NCBI GenBank assembly: GCA_033765345.1
Contig: JANRIC010000183.1
Location: forward strand, 1-14,954
Direction: 5' to 3'
DNA from: JANRIC01 sp033765345
GTDB lineage: Bacteria > Bacteroidota > Bacteroidia > Cytophagales > Microscillaceae
Length of the DNA stretch: 14,954 nt
This document shows positions 6,902-14,599 of this stretch, piece after piece; the first letter of the stretch is position 1, and every line of letters begins with the position of its first letter. The notes below the pieces were generated by a model. It was not told where the DNA came from and made no database searches. It saw only the letters and a program-made list of their open reading frames with translations. A program made the translations under genes and the position numbers.

Positions 6902-6969
6902 AATTTGTTATTAAAAGTATAGGCAAGTATTTAGTTTTTTGAAAAAATAAAGCAGGGATAGAAAATACT
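6092..6969 (-). repeat. Duplicated barrel-gene unit, right copy
   Basis: This is the partner of 4096-4973. The conserved 5' flank includes TTGCCTATACTTT just before the start in both copies, so the copy kept its upstream region. The unit and its partner are direct repeats around the nuclease gene; recombination between them would delete 1,996 bp including that gene. Confidence 0.85.
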
Positions 6970-7122
6970 ACCCTACTTTATTTTTAGATTGATATTTACA
7001 AAAGGCGGCTATCTACTTATTAATGTACTCCCCAGACTTGTTGCTGACCATTGCAATAGTGGTAACTGTCTATATCATAGGCAGTTTTTGATCTGACTAA
7101 AATCTAATCATTAATGGAATCT

Positions 7123-7186
7123 CTGCAAAATCAAAGAATGAAGTATTAAGCGAAAATTAATTCCTTAATTTCTTCATTCTTTAATT
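7123..7186. repeat. 64-bp direct repeat, right copy (terminator-like)
   Basis: This is identical to 3984-4047, 3,139 bp away, in the same orientation. The hairpin arms lie at 7133-7143 and 7172-7182. On the minus strand it follows the PepSY-like gene ending at 7212 and is trailed by TTTGATTTT, so it can serve as that gene's terminator. Homologous recombination between the two copies would remove both barrel genes and the nuclease. Confidence 0.85.
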
Positions 7187-7204
7187 CTCTTAATTCCTTC
7201 ATTC
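7156..7204. repeat. Degenerate 8-mer tandem repeat
   Basis: Six units fit the pattern YTTMATTC with one extra T between the fourth and fifth: ATTAATTC, CTTAATTT, CTTCATTC, TTTAATTC, CTTAATTC, CTTCATTC. The first four lie in the shared 64-bp direct repeat; the last two only in this copy, reaching to within 8 bp of the PepSY-like stop codon. Confidence 0.6.
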
Positions 7205-7211
7205 CCAAAAA

Positions 7212-7724
7212 CTACTCATCCTCATCAGCTTCTTGCGGCACGTTCTTTTTCTCAATCGGATTGCCTTCCAGGTCACAGAAAAATACACCTTTTTGTGCAC
7301 CTTTGTTGAGGCGAACTTTATAGTATTCTTTGTTATTCTTAAACACTTTTACTTTCTGCCCACCTTGTGCTGTAAAGCCTACAAATGATTTTTCAGCAGC
7401 AGCTTTGATATTGGCAGGCAGATTTTCTTTTTTGAAGTAGGTAGAATAAGAAATGCTTGTACCGTCTTTTTTGAAGCGGGCGCGGCAATCCAGGTTGTTT
7501 TCCTTAAAAATAGCTACATATTTTTCGCCGCTTTTGTCTGCTTTTTTGGCTTGGTGTAGCTCCCAGCGAATGATCTCCGCCGTAAAATTGGCTGCATAAG
7601 CGTCTTTGACAGCTTGCGGTACTGCTGAGGCTTCTATCTTTTGGGCTTGCAGACCGGCTTGTGCATAAACCAACAAATGAGGAATAAATACGATGCTTAG
7701 GGTTAGAATCAGGTATTTTTTCAT
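7212..7724 (-). CDS. Secreted PepSY-like domain protein
   Basis: This encodes 170 residues from the ATG at 7724. A longer frame to 7763 would place 13 residues before the classical MKKYLILTLS signal-peptide start, so the shorter form is chosen. Cleavage is likely after VYA (residue 21). The mature protein shows the repeated PepSY-like (BLIP-like) layout of Bacteroidota: a helix 'VPQAVKDAYAANF', then strands around KYVAIFKENNLD and ARFKKDGTSISYS, then a second helix 'LPANIKAAAEKSF' with strands near VKVFKNNKEYYKVRL and GVFFCDLEGNPI. The protein is probably periplasmic. The family has no firm biochemical role; ligand or peptidase binding has been suggested. The acidic tail (QEADEDE) is unremarkable. 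It is transcribed divergently from pyruvate carboxylase. Confidence 0.75.
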   Translation of the reverse strand: MKKYLILTLSIVFIPHLLVYAQAGLQAQKIEASAVPQAVKDAYAANFTAEIIRWELHQAKKADKSGEKYVAIFKENNLDCRARFKKDGTSISYSTYFKKENLPANIKAAAEKSFVGFTAQGGQKVKVFKNNKEYYKVRLNKGAQKGVFFCDLEGNPIEKKNVPQEADEDE

Positions 7725-7781
7725 TGTAAAAATTAATTTTAGTTTTATAAAAAACGGATACATTCAGGAAATTAATCTAAC

Positions 7782-7795
7782 AACTTAAATAAGTT
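7782..7795. promoter_or_regulatory. Palindrome in divergent promoter region
   Basis: AACTTA (7782-7787), two bases, then TAAGTT (7790-7795) form a perfect 6-bp inverted repeat in the gap between the divergent PepSY-like and pyruvate carboxylase genes. The position suits a dimeric regulator. Such an AT-rich palindrome can also occur by chance. Confidence 0.25.
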
Positions 7796-7982
7796 TATGT
7801 TAAGTTTTACTCAAGAAGTTATATTTTTTTGCATAATTTACCAAAAAAATACTAGTATACAAAGTCTATGTCTAAAAAGAAGTTCCTTTATTCAAATTCT
7901 CCGTGTACCTTCCCAATTTTTTTTTAGCTTTATGCCAATTTATTCAAGGCATCATTTACACTTAAATTATACGCACCCTAAG

Positions 7983-10900
7983 ATGACGCAAAAACCCAAA
8001 GTACTCAGAAAAATTGATAAATTACTTGTAGCCAATCGTGGGGAGATCGCCATTCGCGTTCTCAGGGCTGCTTCCGAACTCAGGATTCGAACCATTGCCA
8101 TTTTTACCTATGAAGATCGCTACTCTTTGCATCGTTACAAAGCCGATGAAGCTTATAAAATCGGACGAAACGATGAGCCGCTCAGACCTTACCTGGATAT
8201 CGAAGAAATTATTGCCCTTGCCAAATCACACCAGATAGATGCTATTCATCCGGGTTATGGTTTTCTCTCAGAAAATGTGCATTTTGCCCGCAGATGCCAG
8301 GAAGAGGGGATCATTTTTGTAGGCCCAGACCCTGAAGTAATGGAAAAACTAGGCGATAAAGTCTCTGCCAAACAAGTTGCTCGTGAAGCCCGCATTCCTA
8401 TCATTGAAGACAGCCAGGAAAAACTCACTGATCTCAAAATTGCCAAAAAAGAAGCCCATCGAATTGGTTACCCTTTGATCATCAAAGCCTCTGCTGGTGG
8501 AGGAGGGCGCGGAATGCGTGTAGTTAGAAATGATGAAGAATTAAAAAAATCTTTTCTGGAAGCCAAAAATGAAGCTGGTAAAGCATTTGGAGATGATACC
8601 ATCTTTCTGGAAAAGTTCATTGAAAATCCCAAACACATCGAGGTACAAATCATGGCGGATGACTACGGCAACATGGTTCACCTTTTTGAGCGAGATTGTT
8701 CGGTACAACGTCGCTTTCAAAAAGTTGTAGAGATTGCTCCCAGTCCGATACTACCCAAAGAAACCAAACAAAAAGTCTATGATTATGCCCTGGCAATTTG
8801 TAAACACGTGAATTTTAATAAAGTAGGTACCGTAGAATTTCTGGTAGATAAAGACTTTGAAGCTTATTTCATTGAAGTAAACCCGCGCATTCAGGTCGAG
8901 CATACCATTACCGAAGAAATCACCGGAATTGACATTGTACGCTCTCAGATTCTGATTGCCAAAGGGCACAAGCTCTCCGATCCAGAGATTTTTATTCGTT
9001 GGCAAGGGGATGTCACCTGCGACGGTTTTGCGATCCAGTGCCGAATCACAACCGAAGACCCCGAAAATAATTTTAAACCTGATTACGGAACCATCACTGC
9101 TTATCGGAATGCGGCGGGTTTCGGCATTCGCCTAGATGCCGGGAGTGCCTATCCGGGGATGAAGATATCTCCTTTTTTTGATTCTTTGCTCGTCAAAGTT
9201 TCGGCCTGGGGGCGTACACTCTGGGGTGCCAGCGAACGCCTTCATAGAGCTTTGGACGAATATCGAATCCGAGGCGTAAAAACCAATATCGGCTTCCTGC
9301 AAAATGTAATTTCACACCCTGAGTTTATTTCTGGGCGTGCTACGGTAAGCTTTATTGAAAAATATCCAGAGCTTTTACGTATGCCCAAAAGGCTTAACCG
9401 TGCCACCCGAACGCTCAACTACCTCGCCAACGTGATCATCAATGGCAATCCAGATGTAAAATTCATAGATACCAATAAGGTCTTTAGGCACGCCGAGGTA
9501 CCCGAGTTTGACCGAACAGCAGCATACCCGGAAGGTACCAAAGACAAACTCACAACACTAGGAAGGGATAAATTCTTGGAATGGCTCAAAAATGAAAAAA
9601 TTATTCAATATACCGATACTACTTTCAGGGATGCCCACCAGTCATTGCTTGCCACCCGTGTCAGAAGTATTGACCTGCTCAGAGGTGCTCGCAGTTATGC
9701 CATGAACCATCCCCAGGTGTTTTCTATGGAGGTCTGGGGTGGTGCTACTTTTGACGTATGTATGCGATTTCTGCGCGAAAATCCCTGGGGCAGGCTCAGA
9801 GCAATTCGGCAAAGAGTCCCCAATATTTTGCTGCAAATGCTCCTGAGAGGCTCTAATGCCGTGGGTTACAAAGCCTATCCTGATAATCTGATTGAAAAAT
9901 TTATCGAGAAATCCTGGGAAAACGGGATTGATATTTTCAGAATTTTTGATTCGCTTAATTGGGTGGAGAACATGAAAGTCAGCATCCGAACTGTCCGCGA
10001 ACGCACCGAAGCCCTAGCTGAAGCTGCCATCAGCTACACAGGCGATATTCTCAACCCCGACAATAAAAAGTACACCTTGCAATATTACCTCGATTTGGCC
10101 AAACAGTTGGAAGACGAAGGAGCACATATCCTTGCTATCAAAGATATGGCCGGTTTGCTTAAGCCTTATTCTGCTGAGGTACTGATTCGTGAATTGAAAA
10201 AAAGCATCCAGATTCCCATACATCTGCATACCCACGATACTTCTTCCATTCAGTCGGCCACCTACCTCAAAGCCATTGAAGCAGGGGTAGATATTATTGA
10301 TGTAGCCATCAGCTCTATGTCAGGGCTAACCTCCCAGCCTAGCTTCAACGCTATAGCCGCTATGCTACAGGGGCACGAAAGAGAAAATAAAATTAATTTG
10401 CAGGCACTCAATGAATATTCCAACTTCTGGGAGACCGTACGCGAATATTATTATCCCTTCGAGTCTGGGCTCAAAGCGGGTACGGCTGAGGTCTATGACC
10501 ACGAAATCCCTGGTGGGCAATATTCCAACCTTCGCCCCCAGGCCGAAGCATTGGGCTTGGGAGATAAATTTGAGATCATCAAGAAAAATTACAGAATCGC
10601 CAACAAAATGTTTGGAGACATTGTAAAGGTAACGCCCAGCTCCAAAGTGGTAGGCGATTTCGCTTTATTTATGACTTCTAATGAACTGACCGAAGAAGAT
10701 ATTATGCAGCGTGGCCATACCATTTCCTTCCCCGAATCGGTGATCAATCTGTTTAAAGGAAATCTGGGGCAGCCTTATGGTGGTTTCCCAGAAGAACTTC
10801 AGAAAATAATTCTCAAAGATGAACAGCCCATCACCGAAAGAGCCAACAAATACCTGGAACCCATTGACTTTGATCGAGAATTTCAGGCATTTAAAGAAAA

Positions 10901-11447
10901 ATTCAAAAATGATTATGACTTTGAAGATTTTCTGTCTTATCAGCTTTATCCCGAAGTTTTTGAGGGATTCCATCAAAATCAGATAGAATTTGGAGATGTA
11001 TCCTATATTCCTACTACGGCTTATTATTACGGCTTGAAGATAAGAGAAGAAATTTTTATTAGACTGGATGAAGGCAAAACTTTAATTATCAGGCTTTTAT
11101 TTATCCAACCTGCTGATGAAAACGGTAGAAGAATCGTGACTTTTGAGCTAAACGGGCAGGTGCGTCAAATTTCTGTAAAAGACAATCATATTCAGGTGAG
11201 CAAGGTATCCAATCAAAAGGTAAATCCGAAAAATGAGCTTGAAATAGGCTCACCTCTACAAGGCAAATTGGCTCAGATTATGGTCAAAGCCGGAGATACA
11301 GTCAAGGAAAATACGCCGCTTTTTGTCATAGAAGCCATGAAAATGGAGACCACTATCACAGCGCTTCAAACAGCAAAAATCGAGAAAATCGTATTAAATG
11401 CTGGTGCTATGGTTCAACAGGATGATTTAGTCCTAATTTTAAGCTAG
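7983..11447 (+). CDS. pyc: Pyruvate carboxylase
   Basis: This encodes 1,154 residues, the usual length of a single-chain pyruvate carboxylase. The enzyme converts pyruvate, bicarbonate and ATP to oxaloacetate, refilling the citric acid cycle and feeding gluconeogenesis in the cytoplasm. Domains in order: biotin carboxylase (KLLVANRGEIAIRV near residue 13; ATP-grasp GGGGRGM at 172-178), the carboxyltransferase (DTTFRDAHQS from Asp545, with HLHTHDT further on), and a C-terminal biotinyl domain with EAMKM in which Lys1120 is the biotin attachment site. The open frame extends 62 codons upstream to 7797, but that stretch is low complexity, unlike any carboxylase N-terminus, and would make the protein too long, so the ATG at 7983 is chosen. 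A GH9 gene follows after 20 bp and may be co-transcribed. All key motifs are intact. Confidence 0.96.
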   Translation: MTQKPKVLRKIDKLLVANRGEIAIRVLRAASELRIRTIAIFTYEDRYSLHRYKADEAYKIGRNDEPLRPYLDIEEIIALAKSHQIDAIHPGYGFLSENVHFARRCQEEGIIFVGPDPEVMEKLGDKVSAKQVAREARIPIIEDSQEKLTDLKIAKKEAHRIGYPLIIKASAGGGGRGMRVVRNDEELKKSFLEAKNEAGKAFGDDTIFLEKFIENPKHIEVQIMADDYGNMVHLFERDCSVQRRFQKVVEIAPSPILPKETKQKVYDYALAICKHVNFNKVGTVEFLVDKDFEAYFIEVNPRIQVEHTITEEITGIDIVRSQILIAKGHKLSDPEIFIRWQGDVTCDGFAIQCRITTEDPENNFKPDYGTITAYRNAAGFGIRLDAGSAYPGMKISPFFDSLLVKVSAWGRTLWGASERLHRALDEYRIRGVKTNIGFLQNVISHPEFISGRATVSFIEKYPELLRMPKRLNRATRTLNYLANVIINGNPDVKFIDTNKVFRHAEVPEFDRTAAYPEGTKDKLTTLGRDKFLEWLKNEKIIQYTDTTFRDAHQSLLATRVRSIDLLRGARSYAMNHPQVFSMEVWGGATFDVCMRFLRENPWGRLRAIRQRVPNILLQMLLRGSNAVGYKAYPDNLIEKFIEKSWENGIDIFRIFDSLNWVENMKVSIRTVRERTEALAEAAISYTGDILNPDNKKYTLQYYLDLAKQLEDEGAHILAIKDMAGLLKPYSAEVLIRELKKSIQIPIHLHTHDTSSIQSATYLKAIEAGVDIIDVAISSMSGLTSQPSFNAIAAMLQGHERENKINLQALNEYSNFWETVREYYYPFESGLKAGTAEVYDHEIPGGQYSNLRPQAEALGLGDKFEIIKKNYRIANKMFGDIVKVTPSSKVVGDFALFMTSNELTEEDIMQRGHTISFPESVINLFKGNLGQPYGGFPEELQKIILKDEQPITERANKYLEPIDFDREFQAFKEKFKNDYDFEDFLSYQLYPEVFEGFHQNQIEFGDVSYIPTTAYYYGLKIREEIFIRLDEGKTLIIRLLFIQPADENGRRIVTFELNGQVRQISVKDNHIQVSKVSNQKVNPKNELEIGSPLQGKLAQIMVKAGDTVKENTPLFVIEAMKMETTITALQTAKIEKIVLNAGAMVQQDDLVLILS

Positions 11448-11467
11448 AAATCTAAAATTTTATCAAA

Positions 11468-13159
11468 ATGAAGAAAAAAACCTACTTTCAAAAACTTACC
11501 CTGTTTATTTCCTTTCTAATAGTTTCCTGCTACTCATCGGCGCAGGAAATCAAACTCAATCAGGTGGGTTTTTATCCCTCGGCAACCAAAATCGCTGTTG
11601 TTCCTCTGGGAAATACGGATGATTTTGAAGTCATCGATGCCAAAACACAAAAGTCTCTGTATCAGGCAAAACTCAAACCTGCCCAGCACTGGGAATATTC
11701 GGATGAAAATGTGCGTATAGCCAATTTTAGCGAATTTAAAAAACAGGGTACTTTTCAAGTCAAATCTGGGGATCAAATTTCTCATCCCTTCGAGATTCGT
11801 GCACAAATACACCAGACTGTTGCCAAAGCCGCTCTCAAAGCCTTTTATTATAACCGGGCTTCCATCGATCTCGAGGCACAATACGCTGGAACTTGGGCGC
11901 GCAAAGCTGGGCATCCTGACGATGAAATACTGGTTCATGCGTCGGCTGCCTCGGCATCAAGGCCAGAAGGTTTCAAATTTTCTGCACCCAAAGGCTGGTA
12001 TGATGCCGGAGATTACAACAAATACATCGTCAATTCCGGGATTTCTACCTATACTTTGCTGCTTTTATATGAGCAATTCCCGGAATACTGCCAAAAATTA
12101 TCCATAGATATTCCGGAGAGCAATAATCAAACCCCGGATATTTTGGATGAAGCCCGTTGGAATCTGGACTGGATGTTTGCCATGCAAGACCCCACAGATG
12201 GCGGCGTATACCATAAGCTCACCGAATTGTCCTTTTCAGGCATGGTGATGCCCGACCAGGTGAAAGCTGCCCGTTTTGCGGTGATGAAAACCACAGCCGC
12301 CGCACTGGATTTTGCCGCAGTGATGGCGGTGGCTCATCGTACCTATAAAAAGTTTGACCTTCCTTTTGCTACAAAATGCCTTGAAGCTGCCCGCAAAGCT
12401 TGGGACTGGGCTGAAAAAAACCCGGAAATTTACTACAAACAGCCCAAAGACGTCAATACTGGAGCTTATGGAGATAACTCCGTGAAAGATGAGTTTGTAT
12501 GGGCGGCCAGTGAATTGTGTATATCCAGCGGTGAAACGAAATACCTCGATCGAGTGGATCTTCTGGAATCCGAAATAAACATCCCAAGCTGGAATCAGGT
12601 AAGTACACTGGGCGTCATTTCTTTATTACATCATAACGCACTCTCAAAGTTTTCTCCAACCTACAAGGATTCTATTGCCAAAAAATTTATTCAATTCACC
12701 GAAGAATTACTCCAAAAAACGCAATCTTCAGCCTATCAGGTAGGCATCACTGAGTTTGTGTGGGGAAGTAACAGCACCGTAGCCAATATCGGCTTATTGG
12801 CAATACAAGCGTATCAGCTCACCAAAAACCAGGCATATTTGACCCTGGCACTGCATCATCTGGATTATATACTGGGGCGCAATGCCACCAGATACAGCTT
12901 TGTGACTGGGCATGGCGATAAAACGCCAATGCATATTCATCACCGACCTTCGGAAGCAGACGGGATTGCCGAGCCTATCCCAGGCTTTTTGGCCGGAGGT
13001 CCACAGCCTGGTCAGCAGGATGGGTGTGCCTACCCTACCAAGCTACCGGCCAAGTGCTACGTAGATGATGTATGCAGCTATTCCACCAATGAAATCGCCA
13101 TCAACTGGAATGCACCTTTAGTATATTTGGTTTGGGCTTTGGAGGCTTTGATGCGTTGA
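11468..13159 (+). CDS. Secreted glycoside hydrolase family 9 protein (endoglucanase-like)
   Basis: This encodes 563 residues. The signal peptide covers residues 1-25. Cleavage after SSA is likely, but the VSC at 19-21 could also make it a lipoprotein. Residues 27-110 form the Ig-like N-terminal domain found in CelD-type GH9 enzymes, opening with IKLNQVGFYP. The (alpha/alpha)6 catalytic domain follows. The DAGD motif (Asp179, Asp182) supplies the nucleophile-activating base pair, the FVTGHGDK...HHRPSEADG segment is the conserved histidine motif, and Glu542 in STNEIAINWNAP is the catalytic acid. Known GH9 members with this layout cleave beta-1,4-glucans, and some cleave glucosamine oligomers; the exact substrate cannot be read here. 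No carbohydrate-binding module or C-terminal sorting domain is present. Start ATG at 11468, 20 bp after pyruvate carboxylase. Confidence 0.92.
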   Translation: MKKKTYFQKLTLFISFLIVSCYSSAQEIKLNQVGFYPSATKIAVVPLGNTDDFEVIDAKTQKSLYQAKLKPAQHWEYSDENVRIANFSEFKKQGTFQVKSGDQISHPFEIRAQIHQTVAKAALKAFYYNRASIDLEAQYAGTWARKAGHPDDEILVHASAASASRPEGFKFSAPKGWYDAGDYNKYIVNSGISTYTLLLLYEQFPEYCQKLSIDIPESNNQTPDILDEARWNLDWMFAMQDPTDGGVYHKLTELSFSGMVMPDQVKAARFAVMKTTAAALDFAAVMAVAHRTYKKFDLPFATKCLEAARKAWDWAEKNPEIYYKQPKDVNTGAYGDNSVKDEFVWAASELCISSGETKYLDRVDLLESEINIPSWNQVSTLGVISLLHHNALSKFSPTYKDSIAKKFIQFTEELLQKTQSSAYQVGITEFVWGSNSTVANIGLLAIQAYQLTKNQAYLTLALHHLDYILGRNATRYSFVTGHGDKTPMHIHHRPSEADGIAEPIPGFLAGGPQPGQQDGCAYPTKLPAKCYVDDVCSYSTNEIAINWNAPLVYLVWALEALMR

Positions 13160-13160
13160 G

Positions 13161-13238
13161 TTTGATATTTGTGAAGAGGTGTTTGGTAAACCTATCAAAT
13201 ACAACAAGGAGAATACATACCCGATAGGTGCTGTATTT
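13161..13238. terminator. Convergent-gene region with overlapping stems, likely terminator
   Basis: The 83-bp gap between the convergent GH9 and metallopeptidase genes has three overlapping pairings: TTTGATA (13161-13167) with TATCAAA (13193-13199), ACCTATC (13190-13196) with GATAGGT (13223-13229), and AAATACA (13197-13203) with TGTATTT (13232-13238). TTTTCTTTT follows the last. They compete with each other. Some form of bidirectional terminator is the simplest reading; which stem forms is not known. Confidence 0.4.
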
Positions 13239-13242
13239 TCTT

Positions 13243-13962
13243 TTAATAAATTTTCAGATAATACTGCGAAAGTTGTTTATCTAAACCACGAGCATCACCG
13301 GTGACTTGATCGAGGAGTGCCCAGAAGTTTTTCCCGTGGTTTTTCTCTACGGTATGGCAAAGCTCGTGCAGGAGTACATAATCAATGAGTGGGTCAGGCA
13401 GGCGCATCAGATGCAGGCTGAGGTTGATATTATTTTGGGAAGAGCAACTTCCCCATCGGGTTTTTGTATTTTTAATAAAGACATTTTGATAGCGAAAGTT
13501 GTGTTTCTGAGCAAAATAAGCCAATCTGAGGGGGAGATATTTTTTCGCTTCTCTCCGCCAGGCTTCTTCTATGGCCTCTCGGATAAATTCCTGTAATGCT
13601 TCCTCGTGTATGTCTCGATGTCGGGGGTAGTATACCTGAATCTTTTGCCGCCCTACTCGATACCGTGCTGTAAGCTCGGAATGGGGAATGATCTCTAATT
13701 GATGTTCGCGGGTTCGAAAGGTGGTATTTTCGTCAAAGATTGTCCATTGATTCTCGATATGCTGAATGCGGGGTAGGTGTTTTTGAATCCATGAACTTTT
13801 TTCTTCCACAAAATGCTGTGCTTCCTTGAAACTAACCGATTCAGGGAAAGTCACTTTTACGCCCTCGAGGGGGCGAATCCGAATGCTCAATCTTCTGGTT
13901 TTAGTGCTTTTGACAAAAGTAATTTCCCCAATTTTCGGAATAGAAATGCGCTTTGTTTTCAA
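13243..13962 (-). CDS. YgjP-type zinc metallopeptidase (M48/WSS1-like, DUF45)
   Basis: This encodes 239 residues. The C-terminal domain carries RWGSCSS (169-175), then HELCH (199-203) and NHGKNFW (208-214). His199, His203 and His209 are the expected zinc ligands and Glu200 the catalytic base. This arrangement defines the YgjP/DUF45 group of SprT/WSS1-like metalloproteases. The N-terminal half (RLSIRIRP...VTFP, then SSWIQKHL) is the typical leading domain. There is no signal peptide, so it is cytoplasmic. Substrates of the family are poorly known; some members are linked to DNA-protein crosslinks or found beside type I restriction genes, but no restriction gene lies here. The start is a TTG at 13962: no in-frame ATG occurs near the N-terminus, an in-frame stop lies 15 nt upstream, and the reading begins as family members do. 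Confidence 0.85.
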   Translation of the reverse strand: MKTKRISIPKIGEITFVKSTKTRRLSIRIRPLEGVKVTFPESVSFKEAQHFVEEKSSWIQKHLPRIQHIENQWTIFDENTTFRTREHQLEIIPHSELTARYRVGRQKIQVYYPRHRDIHEEALQEFIREAIEEAWRREAKKYLPLRLAYFAQKHNFRYQNVFIKNTKTRWGSCSSQNNINLSLHLMRLPDPLIDYVLLHELCHTVEKNHGKNFWALLDQVTGDARGLDKQLSQYYLKIY

Positions 13963-13998
13963 TTGTAAAAATATTTAAATAAACTTGGCATTAATTTA

Positions 13999-14034
13999 AG
14001 GATAATCTGCTTTTTCAACAATATAATTTATCCT
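13999..14034. promoter_or_regulatory. Inverted repeat in divergent intergenic region
   Basis: AGGATAA (13999-14005) and TTATCCT (14028-14034) are perfect 7-bp inverted repeats spaced by 22 nt, in the gap between the divergent metallopeptidase and four-helix membrane protein genes. Similarity continues weakly outward (TTA / TAA). It could be an operator or a leader hairpin. Confidence 0.3.
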
Positions 14035-14089
14035 AAGGTTAGATCAATAGGAATTTTTCAGAAAATTATTTACCGAAAACAACACAAAT

Positions 14090-14545
14090 ATGTACTTTAC
14101 TACCTTATTTATTCACTCTTGGCTGCGTTGGGTGGTACTCATTCTGGCAATTTGGGTGATTATTCGCTCGCTGAGTGCCTGGTTAGGCAAAAAAGACTAT
14201 CTCGCCAGTGATAATCGTCTGGCAATATTTTTTATTGCTTTTATGCATTTGCAACTGGTGATTGGGCTGATTTTGTATTTTGTATATAGCCCTATGGGTT
14301 TAGCGGCTTTTCAACAGGGTATGGGCAGCGTGATGAAAAATGGAGCTGTACGTTATTGGGCCGTAGAACACATCTTTACGATGGTTGTGGCTGTGGTTTT
14401 GGCGCAAATCGGGCGCACTCGTTCCAAAAGAGCCGTAAACCCGATCGCCAAACACAAGAACCTCGCTATCTTTACCATCCTTGCTTTGTTATTAATTCTC
14501 AGCAGGATTCCCTGGGAAACTGCTCGTTTATTCAGACTGTCTTAG
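14090..14545 (+). CDS. Four-helix integral membrane protein, function unknown
   Basis: This encodes 151 residues with hydrophobic helices at about 12-30, 43-65, 90-108 and 124-141, joined by short basic loops (KK at 34-35, RTRSKR at 109-114), so it should be a cytoplasmic-membrane protein. Several histidines lie in or next to helices (His9, His53, His94, His122). Similar small Bacteroidota proteins are sometimes labelled cytochrome b-like, and histidine pairs in helices would suit haem binding, but no classical signature is present and I do not assert it. The ATG at 14090 follows an AT-rich leader without a strong ribosome binding site. A strong hairpin terminator follows 12 bp after the stop. 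Confidence 0.7.
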   Translation: MYFTTLFIHSWLRWVVLILAIWVIIRSLSAWLGKKDYLASDNRLAIFFIAFMHLQLVIGLILYFVYSPMGLAAFQQGMGSVMKNGAVRYWAVEHIFTMVVAVVLAQIGRTRSKRAVNPIAKHKNLAIFTILALLLILSRIPWETARLFRLS

Positions 14546-14557
14546 CCCTAAAAGAAA

Positions 14558-14592
14558 GCTTGGGTTTTGGATCAACTCACCAAAACCCAGGC
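14558..14592. terminator. Strong bidirectional terminator hairpin
   Basis: The arms 14558-14570 and 14580-14592 pair over 13 bp with one G-T wobble around a 9-nt loop. Rightward it ends the gene at 14090-14545. Leftward it is followed by TTTCTTTT and would end the lactamase-like remnant. Its retention suggests that the remnant was once a complete, expressed gene. Confidence 0.75.
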
Positions 14593-14599
14593 CTATTGA

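Noticed and set aside
7009..7097. Possible coding remnant on the minus strand between the right barrel copy and the direct repeat
   Set aside because: A short open stretch reads plausibly (aromatic and Q-rich) but is under 25 codons, has stops on both sides and matches nothing I recognise.
3984..7186. Composite transposon bounded by insertion sequences
   Set aside because: The 64-bp repeats are far too short to be insertion sequences, carry no transposase and show no terminal inverted repeats with target duplications; a direct-repeat cassette is the most that can be said.
13190..13238. H-type pseudoknot formed by ACCTATC/GATAGGT and AAATACA/TGTATTT
   Set aside because: The order of arms fits a pseudoknot, but there is no nucleotide between the first two arms and only two between the last two, too few to cross 7-bp stems. 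Alternative pairing is more likely.
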